Made by a program: the position numbers and the translations under genes. The notes beneath the pieces are model-generated. The model saw only the letters and a list, made by a program, of their open reading frames with translations. It did no database searches and was not told the DNA's origin. From NCBI GenBank assembly GCA_900491605.1, contig UESW01005082.1:103897-167896 (forward strand): a stretch of 64,000 nucleotides of DNA, in the 5' to 3' direction. How positions within the stretch are numbered: the stretch's first letter is position 1; each line of letters starts with the position of its first letter. This DNA comes from Calamus simplicifolius (taxonomy: Eukaryota > Streptophyta > Magnoliopsida > Arecales > Arecaceae). Below, piece by piece: positions 22,321 through 34,451 of the stretch.

Positions 22321-22324
<4 letters not shown>

Positions 22325-23305
22325 CCACGGAGTCGTCAAACTGCATATGTTGCGGACCAGTCGAGTAATTGACAAGTTAATTGACAAGTTACAAGGTCCT
22401 TGGGCCTTTCTTTGCACCTCTCTCCTTGATGCTTGGGCTTGGGAGAAGTTCCAAGTTTGATTCCAAAACATGGTGTTTCTATTGTTTTCATCAACAATAG
22501 AAAAAGAAAATATGAATACTGATCTGGGGCACATTATTATTGTAATTAATTTGGTTTACAGTTACTATTTCACTGAACTTCTCGTGTATTTCTACCATCT
22601 ATTTCTTAGGAAAATAAAGGAAAATGAAAAAAAAAATTATAAAAGAAAAGTTTAGTTTTGCTGTGGTACTCTCTTTTATCCTCTTTTTAGAAAAATAAGA
22701 TCAAACCAAGTCATTGATGTAGTAAGAGATGTCTCTGCTACCATTCTTTGAAATTCCTCTATTCCATCACTGTCTTTCACCAAAGCCACCATTGCCTCAC
22801 CTTTGATGCCTGCACCCTCTCAATATTGAAGGCTATCCCATCTCTCTTCATTCAGTTTGATGCTATCTCCAACCTAAAACTCAAGGGCAATTGCTATTTT
22901 GCACCACCAGTGACAAGCCCTTCGCCCTCATTTCCCTATGCTGCCCCAGCTTCACTTGCCTCAAGCTCTATACTTGTTGCACCATCATAGAATAGGGCAT
23001 AGCCACACTTATCAAACACTCAAAAAATTTAACTTTTTTACCATGCTAGTCATGCACACAACGAATTGAAACCAAATGTCAGTGAAGCATCCACATCCCG
23101 TAAATAAGATGGAACAGTTAATATTTTTAATATTTAAAGAATAAAGGATTACTATAGTAAAAACCGAGTTAGGTTTATTAATTCTCCTATTTGCAACACA
23201 GCAAACTAGCAATAGATCCCCTACAATCCTTTTACAACTTGCATATTTGACTAATTTGATAGACATCATAGGTCTAAGTAAGATTTTATTTTATTTAAAA
23301 TTAAC
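22321..23305 (+). other. Unassigned DNA left of the Tat-like element
   Basis: No gene is supported. Small frames (22470-22655, 22748-22990) lack recognisable domains. TTAAC at 23301-23305 would be the left target duplication of the Tat-like element; its partner is off the window. Confidence 0.5.
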
Positions 23306-24160
23306 TGATGTGGCTGATCAAATCCCATCGGAAGCAGGCTAACGGGAGGTAAACGCCGTCATTGATAAGGATCAAGCCCGGGAGGACCTGACCAAAGGCC
23401 GTCCATCATCGGCCGACTCAGCCTCGGCCCCAGTCGGCCTCGGCCCCCAATTGGCCTTGCCTTTAGTCGGCCTCAGCCCCCAGTCGGCCTCGACCGGCTA
23501 GGCCTCGACACTAGTCGGCCTCGACCCCCAGTCGTCCTTGCCTCCAGTCGGCCTCGACCCCCAGTCGGCCTCGGCCCCCAGTCGGCCTTGCCTCCAGTTG
23601 GCCTCGGTCTTCAGTCGACCTCGGGAATCCCGCATGGGCCGGCTGACGTCTGCGACTATCGTACGGCCCACTCTCCCTCGGTGGCCCTGTACAACCACGA
23701 TCGGTTCCAGTGCCGCTTGACACGCTCAGGCCCGCTTGTCGCCTGCAACGCCAGACTGGCAGGAGGGTGGTATTCTAGAGCATCTCTGACGACCTCAGGG
23801 GCTTGTCCCCCACTAACCCTGCCACCTGCCATCTATCCTATGCTGACGGCGACACCTCCGACTTAGCAATCTTCCAAGAGGTGTAAGAAGGTCTCTCAAA
23901 CAGGTATAAATTCCCCTCACTCGTAGTAAAAGGGATCGGAACCCCTAAGTTCAAGAAGCCAATCTTTTTGGTTCATTCTACTATTGTCCCGAGTGACTTA
24001 CTTGATCGTCGGAGGGTCCCCACCGGAGCAACCGGCTTTCGGGGACTTCTGTGCAGGGTTCCCATCCGGAGAGGAGGAGGAGGACACCTAAACCTTCCTC
24101 TTGACTCGTCAGACCATCACCGTTAACCCGACGTTCGAGACGAGCTACTTAGCGACATCA
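23306..24160 (+). repeat. 5' LTR of Tat-like element
   Basis: This 855-bp unit begins TGATGTGGCTG and ends GCGACATCA, giving matching 6-base inverted ends TGATGT/ACATCA. It contains a GC-rich minisatellite in its first third and the block CGTCGGAGGGTCCCCACCGG near 24008, also found in the Athila-like LTR. Confidence 0.8.
23396..23630 (+). repeat. GC-rich minisatellite in Tat-like LTR
   Basis: About ten degenerate units of roughly 18-22 bp built on CAGTCGGCCTCGGCCCC, with variants GCCTTGCCTC and GCCTCGACCC. The frames crossing it on both strands are repeat artefacts. Confidence 0.85.
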
Positions 24161-24182
24161 GATTAGCGCGCCAGGTAGGGGC
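24161..24182 (+). promoter_or_regulatory. Primer-binding region of Tat-like element
   Basis: TTAGCGCGCCAGGTAGGG follows the LTR within two bases and resembles the TGGCGCGCCAGGTAGGG site of this gypsy group. I did not assign the tRNA. Confidence 0.6.
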
Positions 24183-24272
24183 GGAGTGTTACAAAGCGAA
24201 ATACCTTCGAGAGCTAGCAGCAGATCGTTCTCCCCCCCCCCCCCCTTTCTTTTTCTTTTCAACCAAGCAAGG

Positions 24273-25900
24273 ATGGCGGTGATGCGAGCTCAGGAGATCT
24301 CTACCAGTCATGCTGGAGGGCACCGCCTGGAACCAGAGCAGCCGAAGACCGATCTCCCTGCTCCCCAAGCTAGCCTCCCGGCTCCTTCTCCTCCGCCACC
24401 CCAGGATGACCGAGTCACGGCACTTGCCTTACAAGTCCAATCTCTCATGGCCGCGGTTCATCAACTCCATCAGCAGCCCGCGATAGTGCCGCCACACTCG
24501 GTGTAACCTCCACTGAGCGCGAGGGCGGATCAACTCACCCAGCAGTCGAATCGCGGTAGGTTTCCCCTGCGAGGGGCCCACCACCGCCGCGCCTCATCTT
24601 GGCGCCATCATCGGGAGGCCTCTAAGAGGCCTCAGTCCTCTTCCCACCACTCTGGCAGTTCCTGCAAGCGGTGACTCGGGAAGGAGCCGGAGCGGGCCCA
24701 TCGTCACCGTCGTAGCCCCTCCTCATCCTCAGAGTCTTCCTGGGAGGGATTCTTCGATGGCAGGGTCGCTCATTGGACCGAGCGATGGCTGGAGGAGTAC
24801 CATCAGTGGCTAGAAGAGCTCAGTCGTCGAATTTTCAACCAACGGAAGGTAGACTACGACAGTCGCCCGCCGTTGTCTTGTCGCATCATGGACGAGCCAA
24901 TCTCCAATCGATTCCGTGTCCTCTAGCTGGATCCTTACGATAGTACGTCAGACCCCCTAGACTATTTAGAAAGCTACAAGGTCCTCATGCAGGTCCAAGG
25001 GGCGACCGATGCTCTCCTATGCATCGCTTTTCCGGCCACCATTTTGAAAGCTACAAGGTCCTCATGCCCGTGCATGGTACTTCCGGCTGTCGCCTCGAAG
25101 CATCAACTCTTTTTGGCAGTTAGAGCGAGCGTTCCTTGCACATTTCGATGCATGCCGCAGAATTTCCCAAGTGGCGGACAGCCTATTCTCCGTCCAGCAG
25201 AAGAGTGGCGAGTCATTGAGAGACTACGTGGCTCGGTTCAAGGAGGCCGCCCTGAAGGTCTCAACCTTGACGACTCTGTGGCCACGCTGGCCCTAAAGCA
25301 GGGTCTTCGTTCCTTCCAATTCGCGTACTCGCTCGACAAGAAGCCCCAGGCTCCTACGCCAAGTTGCTGGGCCGAGCGCAGAAATACATTCGCACGGACG
25401 AGGCAGACTCCTCCCAGAGGGAGGCTGATGGAGGATCCAGGAAGAAGCAATCCCTTCAAGAGCCTGAAAAGCCTCACCCCAGGAGGGTCAAACCGCCTCG
25501 TCGACCCGAGCCACCCCACAGGTCAGACAACCGTGCACGAGCCCTTGCCCCGAGGGAAGGACCCTTCACCCCTCTACTCGACCCTATATCTCATATTTTG
25601 ATGGAGATCGAGGGCGAGGCATACCTCCAGCACCCCGCTCCTCTAAAGCCTAGTGCTACCCGCAACAAAAATGTGTATTGTCGTTTCCACCGAGACCACA
25701 GGCACAACACCGAGGACTGCTGCCAGCTGAAGAAGGCGATCGAGGATATCATCCAGCATGGCTACCTCGAAAAGTTCATCCAGAGGGGAAACCCAGCTGC
25801 TCTAGGCCCGTCGGGACCTCCGTCTGCTCCAGTCAACATCGACAATGCTCCTACCGAGAAGATGATAGCCATGATTTCCTGGGGGGCAGGCAGTGTTGCT
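24273..25900 (+). pseudogene. gag: Tat-like Gag (broken)
   Basis: A start at ATG 24273 (MAVMRAQEISTSHAG) gives a Pro/Ala-rich N-terminus to a stop at 24504. Later pieces in shifted frames include the capsid signature DPYDSTSDPLDYLESYK near 24935 and SGESLRDYVARFKEAALK near 25208. A finger-like Cys/His motif, YCRFHRDHRHNTEDC, lies near 25676-25720, followed by KKAIEDIIQHGYLEKFI, typical of this gag family. Stops and frameshifts occur between 24500 and 25360. A 22-base copy of upstream sequence is inserted at 25047. A C15-16 tract lies at 24230-24246, just before the gene. Confidence 0.8.
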
Positions 25901-27564
25901 AAGAGGCCATGGGAGGCTGGGGAATTAGATTCTGTAATACCCTTCTTCGAGAAGGATCTAGAGGGGGTAGATAATCCGAATGATGATAGCGTCGTTGTAT
26001 CAATGATGATCGCAAAACACCCTGTACAAAGGATCCTTGTTGATAGTGGAAGCTCGGTTGACGTCCTTGGTTATGATGCTTTTGTCGAATGAACCTGTCC
26101 CCTAAATTTCTTTGGCCTGTGACCATGCCCTTAATGGGCTTCACCAGAGACTCGGTTAAAGTTGAGGGAGAAATTACTCTACCCATCATGGCTAGAACGC
26201 CGCCACGGCAGTGTACAATCCTCATTAAATTTCTAGTCGTCCGGGTCCCCTTGGCCTACAATGCTATTCTCGGGCGACCTGGCCTAAACCTCCTGGACGC
26301 TGTCATCTCCACCAAGCAGCTGCTAGTCAGGTTTCCCACTGACTAAGGAGTGGGGGAGATGCATGGGGAGAGGAGCCAAGTACCATCTTGCTACCATGCA
26401 GCCTCCGGTCTATAGGCTACAGTCGCGCCACCGGTGTTAGAGTCACTGGACCCTAGAGAAGTGAAGAGGCGGGGGAAGCCAGCTGAGCATCTGTTGATGT
26501 TCCCGCTTGGGGAGGACCCGGTGAGGACGGTCCGAGTGGAAGGACTCCTGCCCGACGAGGCGAGAGGCCAATTACTCACCTTTCTTCGTGCCAACTTAGA
26601 TGTCTTTGCTTGGTCGGCAGTGGACATGCCTGGTGTGCCACCAGAAGTGATTACCCACCAACTCAACATCAACCCACAGTGTCAACCGGTCAGGCAGAAG
26701 AAGAGAAGCTTTGCCCCCGAGTAGCAAAGGGCTATCGACGAGGAGGTCGGCAAATTGATCGCTGCCAATCACATCCGAGAGGTCCACTATCCGGACTGGC
26801 TAGTGAATGTGGTGATGGTCCGCAAGGCCAACGTGGGCTGGAGGATGTGTGTGGACTTCACCGATCTAAACAAGGCATGCCCTAAAGATAGCTTTCCTCT
26901 ATCGAGGATTGACCAGTTGGTAGACGCCACGTTCGACCATGAAACCTTGAGCTTCATGGATGCTTTCTTAGGGTACAACCAAATCAAGATGCACTCGGCG
27001 GACGAAGAGGCCACTTCCTTTATGACAAGAAGGGCGTCTATTGCTACAAGGTGATGTCCTTCAGTTGAAGAACGTCGGAGCCACGTATCAAAGGCTAATG
27101 AACAAACTCTTCAAGGGATAGATCGGACGCAACATGGAGGTATACATGGATGACATGTTAACCAAGAGCGTCCGTACCGAGGACCACGTTGTAGACTTGG
27201 CAGAAACCTTCAACAACCTCCGTCACTACCAGATGAGACTCAATCCCTGCAAGTGTGCCTTCAGGGTCGCAGCAAGTAAATTCCTGGGTTTCTTGGTGAC
27301 CCAGCGGGGATTGAGGCAAACCCATATAAGATCCATGCCACCTTGGACATGAGGCCTCCGGTTAAAAAAAAAGGTGTAGCGTCTGACTGGGAGAGTGGCG
27401 GCCTTAAGTCATTTCCTGTCAAGGTCGACCGAGCGATGCTTGCCTTTCTTCAGGGCACTGCAGAAGATGAACGGCTTTTAGTGGACGAATGAGTGTCAGA
27501 AAGCCTTTGAGGGGTTGAAGGAGTTCTTATCGACCCCACCATTGCTGTCAAAGCCCATGGAAGG
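25901..27564 (+). pseudogene. pol: Tat-like protease and reverse transcriptase (broken)
   Basis: The aspartic protease motif VDSGSSVDVLGYDAF starts near 26039, with the catalytic Asp at 26042. Linker and RT follow: WRMCVDFTDLNKACPKD near 26839 and YMDD, the catalytic pair, at 27143-27154 (MEVYMDDMLTKSV). A TAG at 26722-26724 interrupts the frame, probably from CAG, and frameshifts lie near 26090, 27030 and 27310. The frame is cut at 27564 by the A2 insertion; RNase H resumes at 38015. Not functional. Confidence 0.85.
27560..27564 (+). repeat. Target-site duplication of A2, left
   Basis: GAAGG immediately before the A2 5' LTR; identical to 38010-38014. Confidence 0.95.
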
Positions 27565-27754
27565 TGTTGGAAAAATTATTGAGAAATTATTTACCTAATT
27601 AATTGATTTTGATGATTAACAAAAGCCATGAGTATATTCATTGTGTTTTGATAGATTTGATAAGTGTTTCAGGAATTAAGATTGGTTATTTATTCAAATG
27701 GCACTTAGAAATCAGTTTTGAACCGAGTTTCAATGGAATTTATTTAAGTTCAGA

Positions 27755-28165
27755 ACATGGAGCCGACACCTTAACAGTCTCGAGCTGACTCCAGAGCATA
27801 TCAGAACAGTTCTAAATTTTTGGTATGGTTTGGAGTCGACACCTAGAGTTTCGGAGCCGATACCTGAAGTTTCGGAGCCGACACTCGACTTGGCGGAGCC
27901 GACTCTAACCTGAGATATAGAGAAGCCATTTTTTGCTTCAAAAGCCGGAGCTGAACATAGATTTCGGGAGCCGACACTAACCTGATTCACAGAGACTATG
28001 TTTTCGAAGCATTTCTTGGAGCCAACACTTCAGATTTCGGGAGCCAACTCCAGTCAGCGGGGAGTTGATACTTTGCAAAGTCAGAGCCGACTCCATGTCA
28101 ACTTATTTTTTGCTATTTATGGAAACACGATCTTGAGCCAACACATGAAAAGTTGGAGCCAACTT
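27755..28165 (+). repeat. GAGYCGACWC motif cluster, A2 5' LTR U3
   Basis: Copies such as GGAGCCGACACC and GGAGCCGACTCT at irregular spacing, just upstream of the TATA box. Matches 36612-37070 in the 3' LTR. Confidence 0.8.
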
Positions 28166-28317
28166 CAACCTGTCAAGGACGATTTTCAAAAGTGTCAGGA
28201 TTGGCCCTAACGGATATATTTTCTCACCAACTCTCAACGGATCTATTTTCTTGTGTGGAGAATCATCCAAGGTACTTTGTAATGGCTAGATTCTCACCTA
28301 ATCTCGGATTAAGACTC

Positions 28318-28325
28318 TATAAAAA
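28318..28325 (+). promoter_or_regulatory. TATA box of A2 5' LTR
   Basis: TATAAAAA in the context ACTCTATAAAAAGAGGG, downstream of the motif cluster. Confidence 0.65.
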
Positions 28326-29152
28326 GAGGGATTCGTCTGTTTGAAAAGAAGAACAAAAATAGAGAGAAATAATAGAGAAATCAAGAGAAATCCCCAGTGA
28401 AAAAGAAAGAGAAAAATCTATGAGTCCAAGCCTATCAATCTAAGAGAGATTCAAGAGAAATCCTAAGCCCTAAAAGTTCAAATTCGAAGGATTCTCAAAG
28501 GAGAAGAGAAGAAGAGCAAAATCCCTATTTCCTCAAAGTTCTCTCCAACAGATTTCAATCAAGAATCAGAGCTGAAGCTTGATTCAATTATTCAAAAGAG
28601 AGGAGGAAAAGAAGAAAAGCTTAAATCTACTTGGCTTCAATCAGGCTTTTCTTATTTTTGTTTATTTACATTGCTTATTTGCTCATTTAAGGAGCTTTAC
28701 TTTATTGTAAACATTATCTTAATTTGTGTTTACTAATTCAATCAGGGGGATTGAATTAGTTGAGGTAGTTTACCTTGGGACAAGCTAGTTTAGCTTGGGT
28801 TAAGGTTTTCTGCTGGTGAACTTGTGAAAACCCGCTGGGTTCGTTGTGACCCTATGTAAAACAATAAGTTGGAGTTATGAGCTTATAAAATAACTCAACT
28901 ATAATCAGTGGATTATAGTTTGGACCCAAGAGTTGCTTGGGAGTGGACGTAGGTGTGGGATACACTGAACCACTATAGATACCTTGTGTTTGTAGTAATT
29001 GTCTCTATCTCTCTCTTATTATGTTTTATATTATTGCTTCACTTCACAAGTTCACTTAATAGTTGTAAGATTGGTTTTAAGTTTTAAGTGTTAAATTTTT
29101 AAAAAAACCCAATTCACCCCTCCCCCCTCTTGGGTTGCCATATGGGCCAACA

Positions 29153-29167
29153 ATTGGTATCAAAGCT
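29153..29167 (+). promoter_or_regulatory. Primer-binding site of A2, initiator Met tRNA
   Basis: ATTGGTATCAAAGCT directly follows the LTR. It differs from TGGTATCAGAGC by one G to A. Confidence 0.85.
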
Positions 29168-29213
29168 AGTGCTCATTTCTAATTGATCTAACGATCTAGA
29201 GTTAAAGATCCAA

Positions 29214-30857
29214 ATGGCAACACAAGCTGGATCATCTTTTGCTGAAGGTCAATCCACTAATAGGCCACCTCTATTTAATGGCTCTAATTATTCATATTGA
29301 AAGCAAGAATGAGGATTTTCATTCAAGCTTTAGATTATAAATTATGGAGTATCATTACTAATGGACCTAGTACACCCACACACATAGTAGATGGTTCAAT
29401 CGTTCCTAAGCCCGAAAGGAATTGGAATGAGAACGATAGAAAAATGGCTCAGCTCAATGCAAAATCCATGAATATTTTATATTGTTCTTTGGATGCAAAT
29501 GAATCAATAGAATATCTACTTGCATTTAGCCAAAGAAATTTGGGATAGACTAGAAGTTACCCATGAGGGTACTAATCAAGTAAAAGAATCCAAAATTAAT
29601 ATTCTAGTGCACAAATATGAATTGTTTAGCATGGAACAAACTGAATCAATCACATGCATATACACTAGATTCACTGATATTGTTAATGGTTTAAAAAGTC
29701 TTGGTAAGACTTATACTAATTCTGAATTGATGCGTAAAATTCTTAGATCTCTTCCAAGGACATGGGAAGCAAAAGTAACTGCAATCCAAGAAGCCAAAGA
29801 CTTGAATGTTCTACCTTTAGAGGAGTTACTTGGATCCTTGATGACCCATGAGCTAACAATAAAGCAGCATCAAGAGGAAGAGGTGAAAAAAGAAAGAACC
29901 ATAGCACTTAAGGCTGCAGAAAATGATAAGAGCAGCAGTGAGGAAGAAGAAGATGATGATGAAACAACTCTCCTTGCAAAAAAATTTAGAAAGTTTATGC
30001 AAAGAAGGAGACCCTTCCACAAAAGAAAATCAGGAATTAAAATGGAAGGAGAAAAGGAAAAAGAAAGGGATAAAGATAAAGAAAAAGAATCCTTGACATG
30101 TTATGAATGCAAAAAGCCGGAGCATTTTCGATCTGAATGTCCTCAACTAAAGAAGGGTTACAAGAAGAAGAAGAAGGCCTATGTTGCAATTTGGAGTGAT
30201 AGTGAAGATTCTTCATCCGAAGAAGATCAAAAAGAAGTTGCAAACATATGCTTCATGGTAAACGACAAAAATGAGGTATGTACTGAAACCCCTAATGATG
30301 ATTTTACATTTGATGAATTATATGATGTATTTAATGAATTAGTTAGTGATTTTAAGGTTTTGAGAATGAAAAACAAATCTTTAAAAACTGAAAACCTAAA
30401 TCTTCTCAAAGAGAAAAATGGTCTAATTCTTGAGGTTAAAATTCTAAAATCTAAAAATAAAAATTTTTTAAAAGAAAAGGAATCAATTTCTAATGAAAAT
30501 ATTAATTTGAAGAAATAAATTGATAAACATAAGAACATTGTTGATAAATTTACATATAGCTCAGAAAAACTAAATTTGCTTTTAAGTAATCAAAGAGCTG
30601 TATTTGATAAAGCTGGTTTAGGATATAAACCACACATGAAACAAAAATATGTCAATAATTTCTTTGTAGAGAAAAATGAGATTTCATGTTATCATTGCAA
30701 CAAAAAGGGGCATAAATCTTATGAATGCAATTTTAGAAAAACTAATAAGAATTTAAATATTAAAGGTAAGAAAATATGGGTTCCAAAAGGAACAATCTTT
30801 ATTGCTACTAACTATGAAGGACCCAAGAAAGCTTGGGTACCTAAACAAAAGATTTGA
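29214..30857 (+). pseudogene. gag: Sirevirus Gag, A2 (broken)
   Basis: Starts at ATG 29214 (MATQAGSSFAEGQ). The copia gag domain continues to about 29890, with a frameshift near 29300 beside a Trp codon now TGA and another near 29520. Two zinc knuckles are intact: CYECKKPEHFRSEC near 30101 and CYHCNKKGHKSYEC near 30687. Between them lie acidic and Lys/Asn-rich coiled-coil-like stretches, with a stop at 30516-30518. The frame ends at TGA 30855-30857, overlapping the -1 pol frame as TTGA. The 332-residue open stretch 29520-30518 holds most of the capsid and the first knuckle. Gag binds element RNA and builds particles in the cytoplasm. Confidence 0.88.
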
Positions 30858-33800
30858 TTATCTTGTAGGAGTGTCTTGCGGCCAAAGGATCAAAATAAAA
30901 GTGGTATCTTGATAGTGGCTGCTCAAGACACATAATGGATGACAAGGATCAAATCATCACCCTTGAAGATAAAAGAGGAGGAGTTGTTACTTTTGGAGAT
31001 AATGGCAAAGGCCAAATTATGGGATTTGATAAAATTCAAATAACTCCATCCACTTTTATAGAAAATGTTTTATATATTGTTGGTTTAAAGCATAATTTAA
31101 TTAGCATTAGCCAATTGTGTGATAAAGGTTTCAAAGTTTCATTTGAAGCTTCTATTTGCACTGTTTCTAATCCCACTGACAATAACATTATATTTATCGA
31201 AAATAGAAATGGCAATGTATACTTAATTGATTTAGACAATTTGTCTACTAGTAATCATTGCTTAATTGCTGATAATGCTAAAGTAAATGAGATTGGATGG
31301 CTATGGCATCGTAGATTAGGTCATGCAAGCACACACTTAATTTCAAAATTAATTAGAATGGATTTAGTTAAAGGTATTGCAAAGTTAGATTTTGAAAACA
31401 ATAGAATTTGTGATGCATGTCAATTTGGAAAATAAACTAGAAATTCTTTTAAATCTAAAAATATTGTTTCAACTACTAGGCCACTCGAACTACTTCATAT
31501 GGACCTTTTTGGACCTACTAGAACCACTAGTCTAAGAGGAAAGAAATATGGTCTTGTGATAGTAGATGATTACTCTAGATATACTTGGGTTTTATTTTTG
31601 GCTCACAAAGATGAGACTTTCTTGATATTTTTGAAATTCTTCAAGAAAGTCACAAATGAGAAAAACAATACCATAGTGTCTCTTAGAAGTGATCATGGCA
31701 CAGAATTTAAAAATCATCAATTTAAAAATTTCTGTATTGAAAATGGCATTCATCATAATTTTTCTGTACCTAGAACACCATAACAAAACAGAGTTATAGA
31801 AAGAAAAAATAGAACATTAGAAGATATGGCCCATACCATGCTATGTGAAAGCCAACTCCCAAAGTACTTCTGGGCAGAAGCTATAAACACAGCATGTTAC
31901 ATCCTTAATAGAGCTTTAATTAGGCCAATTCTTAAGAAAACTCCCTATGAATTATGGCATAATAGGAAACCTAACATTAGTTATTTTCATGCATTTAGTT
32001 GTCGATGTTTTATTCATAATAATGGTAAGGACAATCTTGAAAAATTTGATGTCAAATCTGATGAAGGAATATTTTTAGGTTATTCAACATCTAGTAAAGT
32101 ATATAAAGTATTTAACAAGAAATATTTAATTATAGAAGAATCAATTCATGTAATATTTGATGGGTCATTAGCATCAAGTTCTGAGAAGATTGATGATGAG
32201 GAAGATACAATTTTTCTTGAAAGAGATATTAAAAAATTGAATATAGATGTATCTTCAGACCATGAACAAGAAGCTAAAGATAATGACTCACTTAAGGATA
32301 ATGTTATTGATACTACTCGTAATGATGTAGATCTACCTAGAAATTGGAGATATGCTTATGGTCATCCTAAGAATTTAATCATACGTTATCCATCTCAAGG
32401 AGTAAGAACTAGATCATCAATGAGGAACATCAATAATCATCTTGCATTTGTGTTTCACATAGAACCCAAAACTATTGAAGAAACTGAAAAAAATAATAAT
32501 TGGATGTTAGCTATGCAAGAGGAATTAAATCAATTTACTAGAAATAATGTATGGTCCTTAGTTGATAGACCCAAAGGTCATTCTATTATAGGATCTAAAT
32601 GGGTATTCAGAAATAAATTAGATGAAAATGATAGTAATTAGAAATAAAGCTAGATTAGTTGCAAAAGATATAATCAAGAAGAAGGAATAGATTTTGATGA
32701 AACTTTTGCACCTATAGCTAGATTAGAAGCAATTAGACTATTACTTGTATTTGCATGTCATATGAACTTTAACTTATTTCAAATGGATGTTAAAAGTGTA
32801 TTTTTAAATGGTTTTATAAATGAGGAAGTTTTTGTAGAACAACCACCAGGCTTTGAAGATCATGAATTTTCAAATCATGTTTTTAAATTACACAAAGCAC
32901 TTTATGGTTTAAAACAAGCACCTAGAGCTTGGTATGATAGATTAAGCAAATTTCTAATTGAAAATGATTTTTTTAGAGAAATATTGATAAAATCTTATTT
33001 TTAAAAAGAAAAGATAAAGATTTATTGGTAGTACAAATTTATGTAGATGATATTGTATTCAGTGCTACTAACAATCTTTGGTGTTAAGAATTTGCAAAGT
33101 TAATGCAGAGTGAATTTGAGATGAGCATGATGGGAGAACTCAACTTCTTCCTAGGACTTCAAATCAAACAAGAAAGAGAGGAAATTTTCATCAACCAAAT
33201 AAAGTACAAAAAAAAATTCTTAAGAAGTTTGGTATGGAACAAGTCAAACCTCTCGGAACACCAATGAGTCCTTCATGCAAGTTAGATAAAGATGAAGATG
33301 GTAAGCCTATTGATCAAAAATGTTACAGAGGTATGATCGGTTCACTACTTTACTTAACAGCTAGTAGACTAGATACATGTTTGCAGTATACGATATCAAT
33401 CTGAACCTAAAGAATCTCACTTAATTGCAGTAAAAAGAATACTTATATATCTAAATGGAACTAAAAATGTACGATTATGGTATTCTAGAAACTCAACATT
33501 GAATTTGATTGCATATTCTGATTCTGATTATGCTGATTATAAATTGGATAGAAAGAGTACAAGTGGTGCATGCCAATTCTTAGGAAGTAACTTAATCTCA
33601 TGGTTTAGCAAAAAGCAAAATTCAGTTGCATTATCAACTGCTGAAGCTGAATATGTTGTAGCTGGAAGTTGCTGTACTCAAATCCTTTGGATTAAACGAC
33701 AACTTGAAGATTATGGTATAACACTTGATAAAACACTAATTAGATGTGATAACACTAGTGCAATCAATTTAACTAAGAATCCAATCCAACATTCAAGAAC

Positions 33801-33975
33801 TAAACACATTGAAATTAGATATCATTTTATTAGAGAATATGTAGCTAATAATGACATTTGTCTTGACTATATTTGTACTGATGAACAATTAGCTAACATT
33901 TTTACAAAACCCCTAAGTGAAGAAAGATTTTGTTATTTTAGAGGAGAATTAGGAGTTTGTGATCCATTGGAATGA
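30854..33975 (+). pseudogene. pol: Sirevirus Pol, A2 (broken)
   Basis: Protease DSGC lies near 30911. The integrase zinc region includes LWHRRLGHAS near 31302 and CDACQFGK ending at 31432, followed at once by an in-frame TAA (31433-31435), after which the same frame continues. Integrase core: LHMDLFGPTRT near 31493, SDHGTEF near 31690, and the Glu region near 31793 after another Gln codon turned TAA (31781-31783). RT runs from about 32500 with QMDVKSVFLNG near 32780 and YVDDIVF near 33040. RNase H (33499-33975) is open, with YSDSDY, AEAEYV and CDNTSAI. Frameshifts lie near 32640, 32985 and 33210, and about 18 bp is lost near 33390. Confidence 0.9.
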
Positions 33976-34169
33976 TTTTTAAATCTCCTAGGAATGATTA
34001 TCTAGAATTCAATCATTTTGTTTAATTTTCTTATAATTTTAAGGAAAATTTATCTAGATATTTGAACCCCTTGATTCATCACATTCCAAAGTTGATTTAG
34101 CCAAAATTTGTTGACAATCCGGACATGTTTCAGATCCTTTGAAACTCTTATTTTTTTCTGAAACTATCT

Positions 34170-34355
34170 TGGAGCCGACACATCTGGTATCAGAGTCGAC
34201 TCCAGTTTTGTCTGAGATTTTGGAGCCGACACCTGCTTTTTCATATTCGACTCCACTTCGGGCACTGACTGTGTTAGCACCTAGAGCCGACACCTCGCTT
34301 TGCAGGAGTCGACTCCAAGTGGTCCCAAATTGACTATTTTAGGGCAGAGTTGACA
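34170..34355 (+). repeat. GAGYCGACWC motif cluster between pol and env-like, A2
   Basis: About seven copies, among them the palindrome GAGTCGACTC near 34193 and 34309. Same place and composition as 10559-10755 in A1 and 48130-48330 in A3. Confidence 0.8.
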
Positions 34356-34451
34356 CCTATTCAGCCCCATTCCATTCCAAACTCTTCCAAATCTCTCTCA
34401 AACTCTTCCAAATTCCAAAATCTCCCTAATCCATCAATCCCTAGCTACCTA

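Larger units (their letters stand above)
27565..29152 (+). repeat. 5' LTR of A2
   Basis: Begins TGTTGGAAAAA and ends GGGCCAACA. U3 carries about a dozen GAGYCGACWC motifs (27755-28165), a TATA box follows at 28318, and the R/U5 part resembles that of A1. Confidence 0.95.

Noticed and set aside
22748..22990. 80-residue frame with Ser/Pro tail
   Set aside because: No recognisable domain, no supporting gene structure; could be chance.
23498..23866. Frames of 60-92 residues over the GC-rich LTR
   Set aside because: Products of the minisatellite read in several frames on both strands.
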